A stretch of 64,000 nucleotides of DNA from Symsagittifera roscoffensis (taxonomy: Eukaryota; Xenacoelomorpha; Acoela; Convolutidae). This document shows, one piece after another, positions 10,753 through 21,858 of the stretch; position 1 is the first letter of the stretch; each line of letters begins with the position of its first letter. Location: positions 31,563,301 through 31,627,300 of the forward strand of contig NC_087066.1 in the NCBI RefSeq assembly GCF_963678635.1, in the 5' to 3' direction. The position numbers were made by a program, and so were the translations under genes. Under the pieces are notes generated by a model. It was not told where the DNA came from, searched no databases, and saw nothing but the letters and a program-made list of their open reading frames with translations.

Positions 10753-11310
10753 GGCTCTTTTTCCTTACCCCAACTCAATCGAGCATCAATTTTATGGTAA
10801 CGAGTGGTTTTAAAAAGTTAACTATAGAGACTAAATGTGTTTAATCAGTAAAATTTTGGTGTCCGTCAGCCAAAAATAGATATCTCAAAGTAGTACAAAG
10901 GGGGACCCTTGGGGTCGGCAGGTGGTCAAATCCCTGAGGGAGGGGCGTCCAAACCCCCCTCCCCCTAAATCCGACCCTGTGTGATATATATGAGATATCT
11001 ATTTTTGGCTGACGGACACCAAAATTTTACTGATTTTTAGGGGGGAGCGCGCGCCGAAAAACGCAATTTTTGGTCAAATTTTTCCACGAAATGCCTTTTT
11101 TTGGCCTGTTTTTTCAAAATTTTGCCTCCGGTGCAAAAAATTTGGCCAAAGCAAGGTCTTTTTGGTGCTCTGGTAGAGCTCGGAAAATCAATTTGATCGA
11201 CCGAAAAAAAGGTCAAGATTTTCAAAATTTAATCTTCATAATTTACATCGTAGTATTGAGCGTTTAGCCGTAATAGCACGTAAATCAACAATAAAAAAAA
11301 CGGAAAAGGT
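10753..11310. mobile_element. GGCTCTTT MITE split by a hAT-like foldback sequence
   Basis: The left end GGCTCTTTTTCCTTACCCC starts at 10753, and second-subfamily interior sequence (GTAGTATTGAGCGTTTAGCC) resumes at about 11229. Between them sits unrelated sequence, described as the foldback at 10843-11035 and its hAT-like tail to about 11195. The simplest reading is a nested insertion. Confidence 0.45.
10843..11035. repeat. Foldback: perfect 45-bp inverted repeat around a hAT-MITE segment
   Basis: Bases 10843-10887 and 10991-11035 are exact reverse complements over 45 positions, beginning AATCAGTAAAATTTTGGTGT. The 103-base loop resembles, in reverse orientation, the left end of the hAT-type MITE at 21439 (its CCTGCCGACCC region). 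The sequence after 11035 resembles, in forward orientation, the same MITE's right half. This looks like an internal inversion-duplication of one MITE copy. Confidence 0.75.
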
Positions 11311-12523
11311 GCTCAACCTTCTTGGTTATCATTATTGAGAATTTACAGTGGTGGGATGTGTCTTCAAAATTACCCAATCAAGCAGAAGATCGCTATCCAC
11401 ACATATCCCGATACATTTAGGACAAAGTGAAGCAGAGCATATGCATATTCCAATTGATAACGCTTCGAAACAATTCTACGTCAGTAGTGGCGAATTAAAC
11501 TCCATTATCTGCCTGAAGTTTTTTAGCGTGTCTCTCAAAACGACAAGCTTTCTATTGTCATGAAGCATGAGCTGGTCATCAGAAAGGATACAAACATTGT
11601 CAATGTGGATTGCTCTTGGGCTCATAAACTGGTAAAAGAGCATTCGCGTTGATGAGAGCTATGACACACGAGCCAACACTTTTTGACCATGGAAATGACA
11701 GAAATTGGATTTTTTCGGGGAAATCCCGACTGTCTTTTAAGCACAGCTTTGAGCGGAAAAGATTAAACGTGAGGCAAAAAACGATCATAAAAAACCCACA
11801 AGTTCGAGCACTTCTCCGGCTGCAAAGACTGGTAATATCAACTCTTGATCGCGTCGTTTTGACCATAATTGGTTCAAACTAAATTGTTCAATCAATTTGG
11901 TGGTAGTTATTTATACATCTGAAGTCGGAAAAAATTTTGTCTTGATGTGTATTCTGTCTTTTTTATATTTTTTTGCTCACAAGTCACATACGACAAGTAA
12001 ACGGCCAAAAGGGTCTAATGCATTGCAACTTTAAAGCCGTTTACCTGTCTAGATTAATTTATATTCGAAATTGTTTTGGTTTTTAACCCAAATTACAGCA
12101 AAAAAAGCAATCAAGAAGAACAAAAAAAAAAATTTTCAGCATGAAAAAAAAATCTTAAAAAAATTTGGTTTTTTTTCAAACTTTTTTAGGTTTCGTTTTT
12201 TTTTTAAATTTGTGTTTGCCACTATATTCTGTCTGTACAAACAAAAATAGTTCACAGAATGTTTTTCGAAAAGTTTTCATTAACAATTAACGTATAATAC
12301 AACTTTTTTGAATAATATCCCTTCATAATGTGATGATGAATTGACGTGATTAATTGAACAACCTTTCTCGCTTTCATTATATTGTTACAGATGAGAGGTT
12401 ACCTTGGTAATTAGTAAACGGCTTTACATGTAGTTGAAAATTTCTCAAGCGATTTTAAGCTCTAAATTCATCGTATTTTTTTGTTGCTAACAAATTTAAT
12501 TGTAAGAAACGATAAACAAGGAT
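11311..12523. other. Non-coding stretch with weak transposon traces
   Basis: The plus frame near 11640-11880 reads RAMTHEPTLFDHGND, which vaguely resembles transposon-derived proteins but is broken by stops on both sides. Copies of GTAAACGGC in both orientations at about 11998 and 12414 could be ends of a degraded element. No feature can be asserted. Confidence 0.3.
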
Positions 12524-13066
12524 AACTGGTTACTGTGCACAAGTGGCAGAGAATGTTCCGACCACAGTATTCAAAAAATACAACAGTATTTTAAAATTAA
12601 TAACGTTTTTCTTCGGCGTGGTGTGGTAAAAGGAGCGGAACAAAAACTGGAGATTAGTTATAATAAATTAAGCAGATTGGAAAACATTTTTTGAGAAAAT
12701 TTAATTGAAAAATGAAAAAAAAATGAAAAATCGAAAAAAAAATTTTTTAAAGTCTTGCAGTTTTTTGAATTTTTGAAAATTTTGATTCCAAAGGGCCCTT
12801 ATACTCTAAAAATACTCTAAGAAAAGTAACGTTACTGAAACAAAAGTAGGTTTTTACGTTTTAAATTAAGCTATTGTAAGCTTTTAAGCAGTTAAAATAA
12901 GACTGCTCGCTCGCTTTTTTCGCTCGAGTTTTTCTTGACACGGGTAAAAAAAATCCAGTCCGATGATTATTTGTGTTACCTGATTTTGCGTGGAACACAA
13001 GCAGAAAAAAAACTAAAACACAGGCGAATACAAAGTTTCTCACCATTTTCAATGGTCGGAACAAAA
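12524..13066. repeat. Dispersed repeat, GTTCCGAC family, copy 1
   Basis: It starts with GGATAACTGGTTACTGTGC and GAATGTTCCGACCA, and ends with CAGTCCGATGATTATTTGTG and AATGGTCGGAACA. The same ordered blocks recur at 40811-41437 and partly at 23583, 21300-21438 and 24700. TGTTCCGACCA and TGGTCGGAACA are inverted with respect to each other, so the unit behaves like a non-autonomous DNA element. Homology extends a little left of the first motif. Confidence 0.6.
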
Positions 13067-14029
13067 AATTAATAAAATTGTGATAGGCGTCGAAACATTT
13101 TTTTTCGCTCAAACCTAGACTTTTAGGTTCAGGAACTAAAACTAGATCAAATGGCTTCGACCATAACTTGTTCTAAGTTTACCTTATGAGTTTGGTGTTA
13201 TTTGATTCGATATCTGACGTAGCGCACATTTTGGTCTTGGGGTGTATTTTTTTAGTTCTTTCCTGTTCAATTAGATACGAAATGAAAACGACAGAAAGAG
13301 TCGTGATTTAAGCTTCTGAAGCATTTTTCAAAGAGATTTCTTTAAATTTTCGTATGTGTCGAGAAAATGTTTTAGAAAAATTTTTACTTTTGCTCCAGAT
13401 TACAGCAATCAAAGCCAGAAATTTAAAAAAAGAGAGTTTTTACGCTAAAAGTTAGCAGCTTCAAAATACTGTTTCTTGTAGCTTTAGCTAAAATTTCTCC
13501 CGCTTTAAAAACCAAAAGTAAGAAATAATTCTAAACAGGAAACGATTGAATTAAAGTTTTTGTTCTAGTTATGTTATAGCCTTTTGAAAGATAAACCGTC
13601 ATCCATTGAATTCATTATTCAACTTTTCAAGCTTTGTTATTGTCATAATAGGTTTTCCCATCTCAAAAAATTTTGATTTATGTTTTTTGTTCTGATTTTG
13701 TAGGTTAAAGTTTCTTCCTTTTTCCAAACTGTAATCGGACTATTTTGAGAGCCGGCTGCCACATGAGCTAGCTAAAGTTTTACAAAAAAAATTGTATTTT
13801 TAATAGCACTATATAATATGATAGCACTGAGTTGTTCTCGATGAGAGGCTACTTTGGTTGTAACTAAAGTTTCATAAATTGCGATTTGGAACAATTGCCA
13901 ATTTGGCCGATTAGGGCGCCAAATTCCACCTTTCTATTCAAGCGAAGGAATGGGGCGCCCTTATCTGGCTACAAAATTATTCCATGTAAAATCCAAATAG
14001 CCCTATAATAGAGGAAAAACTTTTGGGGC
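13067..14029. other. Anonymous A+T-rich DNA
   Basis: No coding frame, RNA gene or repeat boundary is recognisable here. Confidence 0.5.
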
Positions 14030-14190
14030 TATACTTATGCGCGAAGGACCGAATGGGCGATAAACTCGAGGGCAAAGGACCGAAAGTAAAATTAGAAGAA
14101 AATCAATTTTTAAAGAATTCAATTGCCATTCAAATAAAATGAATTAAAAAAGCAATATTTTGCTTCTTTCATAACTAAATCCTTGAATTA
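14030..14190. repeat. Partial copy of the GCGAAGGACCGAAT element
   Basis: The left part of the element at 14837 is repeated here (TTATGCGCGAAGGACCGAAT, then AACTCGAGGGCAAAGGACCG and a similar interior to about 14190). No inverted right end follows, so this is a truncated copy. Confidence 0.6.
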
Positions 14191-14836
14191 TAAAATTTGT
14201 TCCAATTCAAAGAAACGATTTGAAAGTTTTGCAGTGCGTATTCATAGGTCCCAAAATGAAAAAAATCAGTCCCATAGCTCTCAAAATAAAAAAGCAGTCG
14301 CTTCGATCCGAAGTTTTTTCAATTAGTCAAAAGACTAAATTAGACGAGTTGCGGTTTAAGGTCGCTGGTGGGCATACTATGCGCGTGTTAGCGCAACTAT
14401 GACAACTCTAATGGAAGTCATTGAAATCTTTGGGAGCTCCCTCTGCTTGAATAGATATTGTTAGTTCTTTTGTTTTCTACTTTTTCTTTTAAAAGATAGA
14501 GCGCTGCTAACAAAACAACAACAAAAAGGCACATCGCCCATCAATCGGTTGTTTAATGCAAAACTTTAATTTTGGCTGTCAAAATCAGCTTCAAGTTCAC
14601 TCAACATTTTTACATTAAGCTCTACTTCGCATAGCTTCGAAAATTGCAGCAAAATCGGCAGAGGGAGGTAAAGGTTTGCTTGTGCAAGAAGAAATACACT
14701 AAGCAAAGTACCACCTGCATTTTGCAGCTAAGAAGCAATTCAAACTAACACGCAAGTAAACTAACACACGATTAGATTTAGCTAAAATGATAACGCAAAA
14801 ATTCGTGGTAGGCAATACTTTGTAGCGGGGGCTATT

Positions 14837-15173
14837 CTCATGCGCGAAGGACCGAATGCGCGAAAAAACTCGTGAGCGAAGGACCGAAAACAAAATTAGT
14901 CGAAAGTCAATTTTTTACAAGAAGCGATTACCATTCAATTAAAATGAATCAACATTTTGCTTTTTCATAACTAAACCCTCGAAATGAAAAATTTGTCCTA
15001 ATTTTGCGGCGGTCAATGACAAATTGAAAATTTTGAATATTTCTGCCATTTTTATATTCGGCCAATATCAATACTCCAGTCCCTGGAAATGCTTACATTC
15101 TTTCCAAATTTTAGATTACTGAAATCTGATTGACTGATTTTTATTTTCGAGTATTCGGTCCTTCGCGCATGAG
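14837..15173. mobile_element. MITE with perfect GCGAAGGACCGAAT termini
   Basis: The left end at 14837-14857 starts CTCATGCGCGAAGGACCGAA and the right end at 15153-15173 is its exact reverse complement, giving 21-bp terminal inverted repeats 337 bp apart. A second GCGAAGGACCGAAA lies just inside the left end. No coding frame is present. No clear target-site duplication is visible. Confidence 0.8.
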
Positions 15174-17276
15174 GGATTCCACCCTTCGTAGCAAGTGACA
15201 ACTCCTAACATCTATTTAGAAACCTCAACAAGGCATTGGCAAGTAAGCTAAGTTCGCCGCTTACTACTGTTACGAATTGTCGTCTGTTACGAATACAAAC
15301 ACTTGAAAGTTGTCGCCTCAGTATCTAAAACTTCAAAAAACCAGAGAAGTTTTTCATATTGCATAGAGTAATTTGACCACATGATTGTTGCAAAAACACT
15401 TTACAAGAAAAATCAATAAATTTTCTAAAATGAATTGGTATGAAAAAACATTCTTTGAAATTAGAATAAGGGCTAATTTCCAGAGTTAAAGTTCCAATTG
15501 AACCTTTATATGGAGAAAAATCAAAACGGTCATTGAAAAAAAATCAAAAATACAGAGTTACTTTTTGTTATTTTTCGAACTCATTAAAAATCTGGATCAT
15601 TTCTCCAGATGAGGCGATTTTTTCTCTAAAAATATATCAGATATCTAAGTGACGAAAGAATTCAGTTTATTTTGCTCTTAAACTTGACATTAAACGAGCT
15701 TGCTTTGCACATTGTATCAGCTCGTTTTTACGATCGATTATTTCTGAAACCAAGAAAGAAAACTAGCAATTACTAAGCTCAACTACCGAGTTCATTTACT
15801 GAGTTCAAAGACCGCAACTGTTTCTCGGTCACTGAACCATGTTGAAAATATGCTTTTAGTTAACAAGCCAGAGTTCTATCAACAAAGTTAAGTATTCAAG
15901 TTTATTTAAGCAATGGCTATATTTTAATATTTCACCTTGTAAATTGCAGCGCACGCGCAATTTGCACCCGCAACCCTATGATTGCTGGGCATCATCACTA
16001 CTAAATCTCCACAATGTCAATTAAATTGAAAATTCATGCTTCCTTTGAAACAACTCTCCTAAAAAGATACTTGATATCTGTACAAATAACAAAAATATTT
16101 TGACCATATAACTTATTGAAAGCTTTAAAAACAAAAATGCGTAAATAAATTGACATGTAACTGAAGATAATCAGGGCTGAGAGGTTAAAATCAATTATTA
16201 CAACGACTTTTGCTAATTAGCGGTAAAACTAAACCCTAAGAGAGAACTGGATTTCGTGAGCACATGCAAAAATCGGCTAATTGGGCTTTCAAAACTTGCT
16301 ACAACACAAGACGCTCTTAGATGATGACGCCCTTATTTCAACTCTTATGGCAAAAACATATCCACAAAAATCCACAGACCTTGCAACCAGATCTTTTCAC
16401 AAACTCAAGCAGAAATTCGGCACCAAAAATGAAGAAAAACACGTGCAAGCATTACTTAATATAGGACCTGTATTTTAATTGAAGCTTCACGTTTAAAAAT
16501 ATTTTTACTATTAAAGTTTCTGGAAAACTAAAAAAAATAAGTCGATGACAAAGATCTGTACATTGCTACGCACGAGCACATAAGGAGAACCTTATAATGT
16601 GGTGAAAACATGGTCAATAACAAAGAAAAACACTTGAACAAAAAAATTACTCGACTCGTTTTCTAAAAATAATCAATGCAGTTTGAAGTTTGCTATCAAT
16701 TGAAATGTTTCCAATCAGTGCCGGAATGCTTAGAATCAAATTTTTCATGGTTCTATGGATATCAGTAATTTGTTATAAGAATTCTTCAGAGATTTTGAAA
16801 GTTTTAGGTTTAAAAAAGACTTCAAGTAACAAAATTACAATACAGAAGCAAAGCAATATACATTTGAAAGAAAAAGTATTCTATTGAAGACTCAAAGAAA
16901 ACGAAAATATGGAGTATCTACTAGGACAAAATACATATGCTTTATTTCTAAAAATTTAAAACTAAGAAGCAAAAGCCCGATTATTGTTTCAGAAGCAAGT
17001 CCCGGCAAAGAATCTTTTGTAAAAAAAAGTAGTATCTAGTATTTTCTTAATCTTTCAATTCCCATATTATCAATTTGTTTTCCGAAATCGTAATACTCTG
17101 CATGATGATAGGCAAGAGACTATGCATGACAATATGCGTACGTGTTTTGCCAAGTAACCAAAAGAACATGATTTAAGGGGAAATCTTATGTGAATTAAAT
17201 TACGAAGTAATAAATTAAAGCAGTAACTTTAATTAAAAAAAACGTTTCGATGAAAATTAGGTTGTTTTTACACTTA
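15174..17276. other. Long A+T-rich non-coding stretch
   Basis: Two plus-strand frames of about 65 codons (16281-16478 and 16690-16887) are open but show no domain or splice support. No RNA gene or repeat boundary was recognised. Confidence 0.5.
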
Positions 17277-17809
17277 TACAAGACTGCTCATATCAGGGCG
17301 AAGCCCTGAATGTTCCGACTACCTTTTAATGTTTATGGAGCAGTAATAACCTATAAAAAAAATTAAAGGTAATAAAATAAAAACTTTTTTCTAAAATTTG
17401 AAATTTTTTTATGAAAATCATCCCCCCACACACCATATTATGTACAAAATGATAGATTTCGCTCCTTGTAACAGATCAATTATGGCAAGTAAGCTTCTTT
17501 TAACCAATTTGGAACAATTTCTAAGACGGATTAAATCTCCGCTTACGCGTTAATAGCGCGAAAGATATCGCGCGTTAATTGTCCCAAATTGGCCAAAATG
17601 GCAATCTTTAAACCCCCATAACTTTACGAAAAAGGATCACAGGTGAAATATCTTTTCAAATTTAAGCTCAGAAAAACAATACCTTTTGAATGATTTTTAA
17701 AAATTCCGTCAAAAATGGCTAGTTAAAAAGTCGAAATTTGTCAGAAGAAAAAAAACCCACCCCGAGCACAAATATTCCGTTACTTTCGTATCGAAAGTCG
17801 GAACAATAA
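17277..17809. repeat. Tandem/dispersed repeat unit 1 (AGACTGCTC to GTCGGAACA)
   Basis: It starts AAGACTGCTCATATCAGGGC, which contains the hairpin CAGGGCGAAGCCCTG, followed by TGTTCCGAC. It ends TTTCGTATCGAAAGTCGGAA. The interior carries a GCGCG-rich imperfect hairpin near 17554-17575. Unit 2 at 18001 is closely similar throughout. Confidence 0.75.
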
Positions 17810-18000
17810 AGTAATTTCAGCGAAATCAAACGCAAAACATAAACATAGACGTGATAACTGAAAATTAAATTGTTACTGAAGAAACCTTGCAGTTTGCAAA
17901 ATAACAGTTGGAGGCCGAACTCGAACCATGCAAATTTGCCGTACCAGCATGGACGGTACATTTGCTGCAAAAGGCCAACATTGGAAATTGGAACTTAAAA

Positions 18001-18544
18001 TGTTAACAAGACTGCTCGTATCAGGGCGAAGCCCTGAATGTTCCGACTGCCTTTTAAGTTTTATGGAGCAGTAATAAGATAAATATCATTAACAAATTAA
18101 ACGTAAAAAAAATGAAACAAAAAAATTCCAAAATTTGAAATTTTTTCCATGAAAATCATTCCACCACACGCCATATAAACTACAAAAGAATAGATTTCGC
18201 TCCTTGTAACAAATCAGTTATGGCAAATAAGTTTCTTTCAACCAATTTGGAACGATTTCTAAGACGGATTAAATCTCCGCTTACGCGTTAATAGCGCGAA
18301 ATATATCGCGCGTTAATTGTCCCAAATTAGCCAAAATGGTAATCTTTAAACCCTCATAACTTTACGAAAAATGATCACAGGTGAAATATCGTTTCAAATT
18401 TAAGCTCAGGACAACAATACCTTTTGAATGATTTAAAAAAATTCCGTCAAAAATGGCTAGTTAAAAAGTCGAAATTTGTCTGAAGAAAAAAAACCCACCC
18501 CGAGCACAAATATTCCGTTACTTTCGTATCGAAAGTCGGAACAA
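18001..18544. repeat. Tandem/dispersed repeat unit 2
   Basis: This repeats unit 1 almost base for base, including CAGGGCGAAGCCCTG near its start, the GCGCG hairpin near 18283-18320 and the closing GTATCGAAAGTCGGAACAA. A 190-base spacer separates it from unit 1, so the array is not strictly tandem. Confidence 0.75.
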
Positions 18545-19028
18545 CAAAACTGCTCGTATATCAGGGCAAAGCCCTGAATGTTCCTCCCTTAGTTCATATC
18601 GAATAGCTTGTGGGAAAAGAAAATATTGAAAACCTATACATTTTGGACAGAGTCAAAATGTAAAATTTAGAGCCGAACGAAATTAATACGACCAATTAGC
18701 TAGCCTCAATTCGATTTGGAACAATTTTGTTGTGCAGGATATTTCGCCACGCATAAAAAATTCGCGTTACGCTCTCAGCATTATGAATAAACTCTTCAAA
18801 GCGCGCATGATTTAGTCCACATGGCAAATTTGGCAATTTCAAACCCCCAGAACGTTAAAAAATAACAATCGGAGGTAAAATATCTTTTTACATTTGAACT
18901 CAGGAAGTCGATATCTTCAATGGGGTATAAAAAAATTCGTTGGAAATTTTTATTTCATGGTGAGAATTGACTGAATAAAAAAACCACACCGAGCATAAAT
19001 ATTCCGTTTTCTTCGAAAGTCGGAACAA
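18545..19028. repeat. Tandem/dispersed repeat unit 3, diverged
   Basis: It follows unit 2 directly, beginning AACTGCTCGTATATCAGGGC and ending CTTCGAAAGTCGGAACAA. The middle has diverged and is rearranged. It is the oldest-looking of the three units. Confidence 0.65.
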
Positions 19029-19976
19029 TTAACTGAAGAGTCCAAAAGAGACTTGCGAACAAATTTATAACCAAAAGAGTCTAGTACCCGGTTGCAATGC
19101 CGCTGCTAATCGCTAGAGTAATGATTGAAAACCTTTACTCGGTTAAATTATGTAACACAAAATACCGCAAAGCAGTTTTTTTTTATATAGCAAAATGGTC
19201 TCCGAATTTAGTCGATTCCCAATCTGATATCAATACGATTTAATGAGATTAGAGTGAAAATTTGGGTTCGCTAAACTCCATAATATGTTGAATTTTAAGT
19301 AGATTCTGTCTGATATCCTTAGGCTACATAATTTTCGCGAGTTGAACAACCTTCATGTTAAGTTAAAAACTCCTACGTCATGTTGAAAATTTGAAAACTA
19401 ATTCGGTCACAAAAAATCCAATTGGACCAAAGTTAATTTGAAAAAGACGCCGACTGAAATTTTATTTTAATCTTGAACTCAACAGAACCATTTATTTAAA
19501 AACATTTTCTCAACATGGCGTCCTGTTCATGAGTCGTATTGCTTTTCAAACCGTAAGAAATGTCAAAATTGCACAATAGACAGGAAGATAATTAATTTCC
19601 ATTCTCGAAATTAGAATTCAATCACGTTTTTCGTGACCTTTACAATTTTGCCTTCCTTTTAACAATGGAAATGCACTGAACTTGAAAAAAGTCAAAACGC
19701 GAAAAACCAAAATTGAGCGTGAACAAACTTTAAGACTTTTTGCTGGAAAAAAAAAACTCAGCAAGACCTATATGAAAGTACTCACTACGTTCATTACTCT
19801 TAAAAATTAGATTCTTAACTCAGTATTGACAGATGCTTCTTTTTTCTGCCAATACTCTTCTTAATTACACACTTTCATCAATGTAAAAGACAGACAGAGT
19901 TCCTGCTGTTTTTTCTGCATAAATTAGTTACGAATTAAACTCCTAATATTTAGCTTGAAAAGCAATATCTGTCATG
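19029..19976. other. Non-coding flank of the secreted-protein gene
   Basis: A short dispersed motif (GTCTAGTACCCGGTTGCAAT near 19078) recurs at about 42490, 44495 and 46478. Otherwise nothing is recognisable. The stretch lies downstream of the minus-strand gene ending at 19977. Confidence 0.45.
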
Positions 19977-20182
19977 TTATGACCTTTTCTCTGGAGAAGA
20001 AGTTGTTTCACCGGACGTAGTAGAGGTTTCGGAGGGAGGTGACTTCTCGGATGATGCCGGCTCCGTCTGTTGCTCTAAAGATACTGTTGTCGTCATAACA
20101 GCTGTCGTCGATCCAGTAGTGACCAAAGTTGTCGCGCCCTCAGTTGTTACGGCCGATGACATTCCAGAAACAGTTGTTGCTG
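19977..20182 (-). CDS. Secreted low-complexity protein, predicted exon 3 (Ser/Thr-rich tail)
   Basis: The minus-strand frame reads AATTVSGMSSAVTTEGATTL and continues Thr/Ser-rich to a stop at 19977, 68 residues after the join. A GTGTAG acceptor precedes it and enters with one base carried over, matching a GTGTAT donor at 20472. The composition (Thr, Ser, Pro, Glu) is mucin-like and suits O-glycosylation. The exon 2 to exon 3 join is the weakest part of the model. Confidence 0.45.
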
Positions 20183-20472
20183 CTACACATTATATGCAAT
20201 CAATTCTGTTCATAGAAATTTTATATTCTGGACAAGTTAATTATTTTCAACAATTTTGAGTACCTCTTAGCCAAATCATGCTTTATGTTGATATAAACTT
20301 CTTTCAATGAGTAGGATTTCTAATCTTTTGAAAAAACAAATTAAAATCTACGGCACAGCCTTAGATAGATAAAAATTAGTCATTGAATTGGTTTTTAACG
20401 TAACTGTTTTCATAAAATATCAAGTTAAATCACGTATACGCTGCTTTTGGATCGAACTATCAATTTATACAC

Positions 20473-21232
20473 AAAATAAACAAACAAAGCTTGAAACAGA
20501 ACTGGTGGGAGTTGATGTCGTGTCTCCTTCAGGTGATGGCGAAGTCGAACTAGCAGCAGATTCGACAACCGATACTTCAATAGTGACATTGATCTCAACA
20601 GACGGAGTTGTGCTGGTTGTTTCAGGAGGAAGAGATGAAGATGAAGTGCTCGCATCATCTTTCGAGTCCTCCGAGTCACCACCACTCGCGTCATCGTCCT
20701 CAATTTCGTCGTCATCACCATGGTCTTTATCATCCTTGACGTCAGTTTTAGCGTTGCTATCGGCGTTTTCGCTTTCGCCTCCATCTTTATTTTTGTCATT
20801 GTCGTTTTCTGAATTGTCTAATTTGTCGCCCAATACCACATCGCCAATCTCTTTAACCTCGTCTACGAGGTCCTCAGATATGTCAACATCAATGTCACCT
20901 TTGACATTTTCGGTATTATCGTTGTCTTTGTTCTGTTTTTGTTTGATATTGCCGTTTTTGCTACTATTTTGGTTTAGGTTTTCATTATCATTAGCTTTAG
21001 AACTCTCTTCACTATTATTTTGGCCTTCAACGGCATCCTTGCCTGCAATGCCATCGTCTTTTTTGTTCTTCTCTTTTTCTCCTTTTTTGCGGTTTTTCTT
21101 CCCGACTTTAATTTTCTTCTCTTCAAGCTTCTTGTTGCCCTTGATGTCATCCAATGCGGATGAAACGAATTTTCCAATTTTGTCGAAATCGATATTTGTT
21201 TTAACTTCAACTTCAAATTCGCCTTTGGATGA
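20473..21232 (-). CDS. Secreted low-complexity protein, predicted exon 2 (Lys-rich then Asp/Glu-rich)
   Basis: After a good acceptor (TTCATTTTAG) the minus-strand frame reads SSKGEFEVEVKTNIDFDKIG, then a Lys-rich stretch. A long Asn/Asp/Glu/Lys region with acidic runs (DHGDDDEIEDDDASGGD) follows, and it ends Ser/Thr/Pro-rich. No fold is evident; the protein should be largely disordered and strongly charged. Exon 1 joins in phase 0. The opposite strand is open for 282 codons as a Ser/Leu-rich frame, but that is a mirror of this codon pattern and has no splice support. The 3' boundary is uncertain. Confidence 0.55.
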
Positions 21233-21299
21233 CTAAAATGAACCCAGAAAATCTAAATCAGTTTTTCTCGACAATTGGACAACTTTTAAAAAATTTTTA

Positions 21300-21438
21300 A
21301 TGCCGTTAGAATCACGACTTCAATATATATCACTCGACACATTCCGATGATTTTTTGCGGTAGCTGATTGTGCGTGGAAAAATAACAAAAAAGAAAAAAG
21401 TAAAACATAACCGAAAACAGCTTTGCAATGGTCTGAAC
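21300..21438. repeat. GTTCCGAC-family repeat, right-end fragment interrupted by a hAT MITE
   Basis: The blocks ATATATCACTCGAC and CCGATGATTTTTTGCGGTAG, then GCAATGGTC, match the right end of the copies at 12524 and 40811. The final TGGTCGGAACAA block is broken at this point by the MITE at 21439 and resumes after it as CTGAACAACA. Confidence 0.6.
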
Positions 21439-21858
21439 CAGGGGCGGATTTAGGGGGGGGGGGCGGAGGCCCCCCCTCAGGGATTCGACCCCCTGCCGAC
21501 CCAAAGGGTCCCCCCCTTTGATACTTTTTCGGTAATCCATTTTTGGCCGACCGACCCTAAAATTTTTCTAATGGCGCCTTCGGCGCCAATACATACTAAC
21601 TTTGAGGGGGAGTGCCCGCCAAAAAAAACGCGATTTTTTTGTCAACATTTTTCAAAAACTGCCCAAAAACGGCTTTTTTGACTGTTTTTTCAGAAACTTG
21701 CCTGCGGCGCAGAAAATTTAGCCAAAATAGGGGCAAAACTGCTTTGGGAGAGCTCGAAAAATCAATTTGGTCGACCTAAAAAAAAAAGGTCGTCAAAATT
21801 TTCGAAAATTTTTTCAAAATCCGCCCTCCCCCTCGAAAAAATCCTAGATCCGCCCCTG
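21439..21858. mobile_element. hAT-type MITE with perfect 8-bp target-site duplication
   Basis: The left end CAGGGGCGGATTTAGG and right end CCTAGATCCGCCCCTG form inverted termini with one mismatch in 16. The octamer GTCTGAAC flanks both sides (21431-21438 and 21859-21866). Length is 420 bp with no transposase frame. CAGGG-type termini plus 8-bp duplications are characteristic of the hAT superfamily. It inserted into an older GTTCCGAC repeat, inside intron 1 of the secreted-protein gene. A relative at 10843-11195 has been rearranged. Confidence 0.92.

Noticed and set aside
11600-11882. Possible transposon protein fragment reading MTHEPTLFDHGND
   Set aside because: The resemblance is faint, stops break both sides and no second motif confirms it. 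Kept only as a note in the flank entry.
20388-21236. 282-codon plus-strand open frame rich in Ser and Leu
   Set aside because: It is the mirror of the minus-strand acidic/Lys-rich exon: GAY, GAR and AAR codons read as Ser and Leu codons on the other strand. The minus strand has the splice sites and the signal peptide exon.
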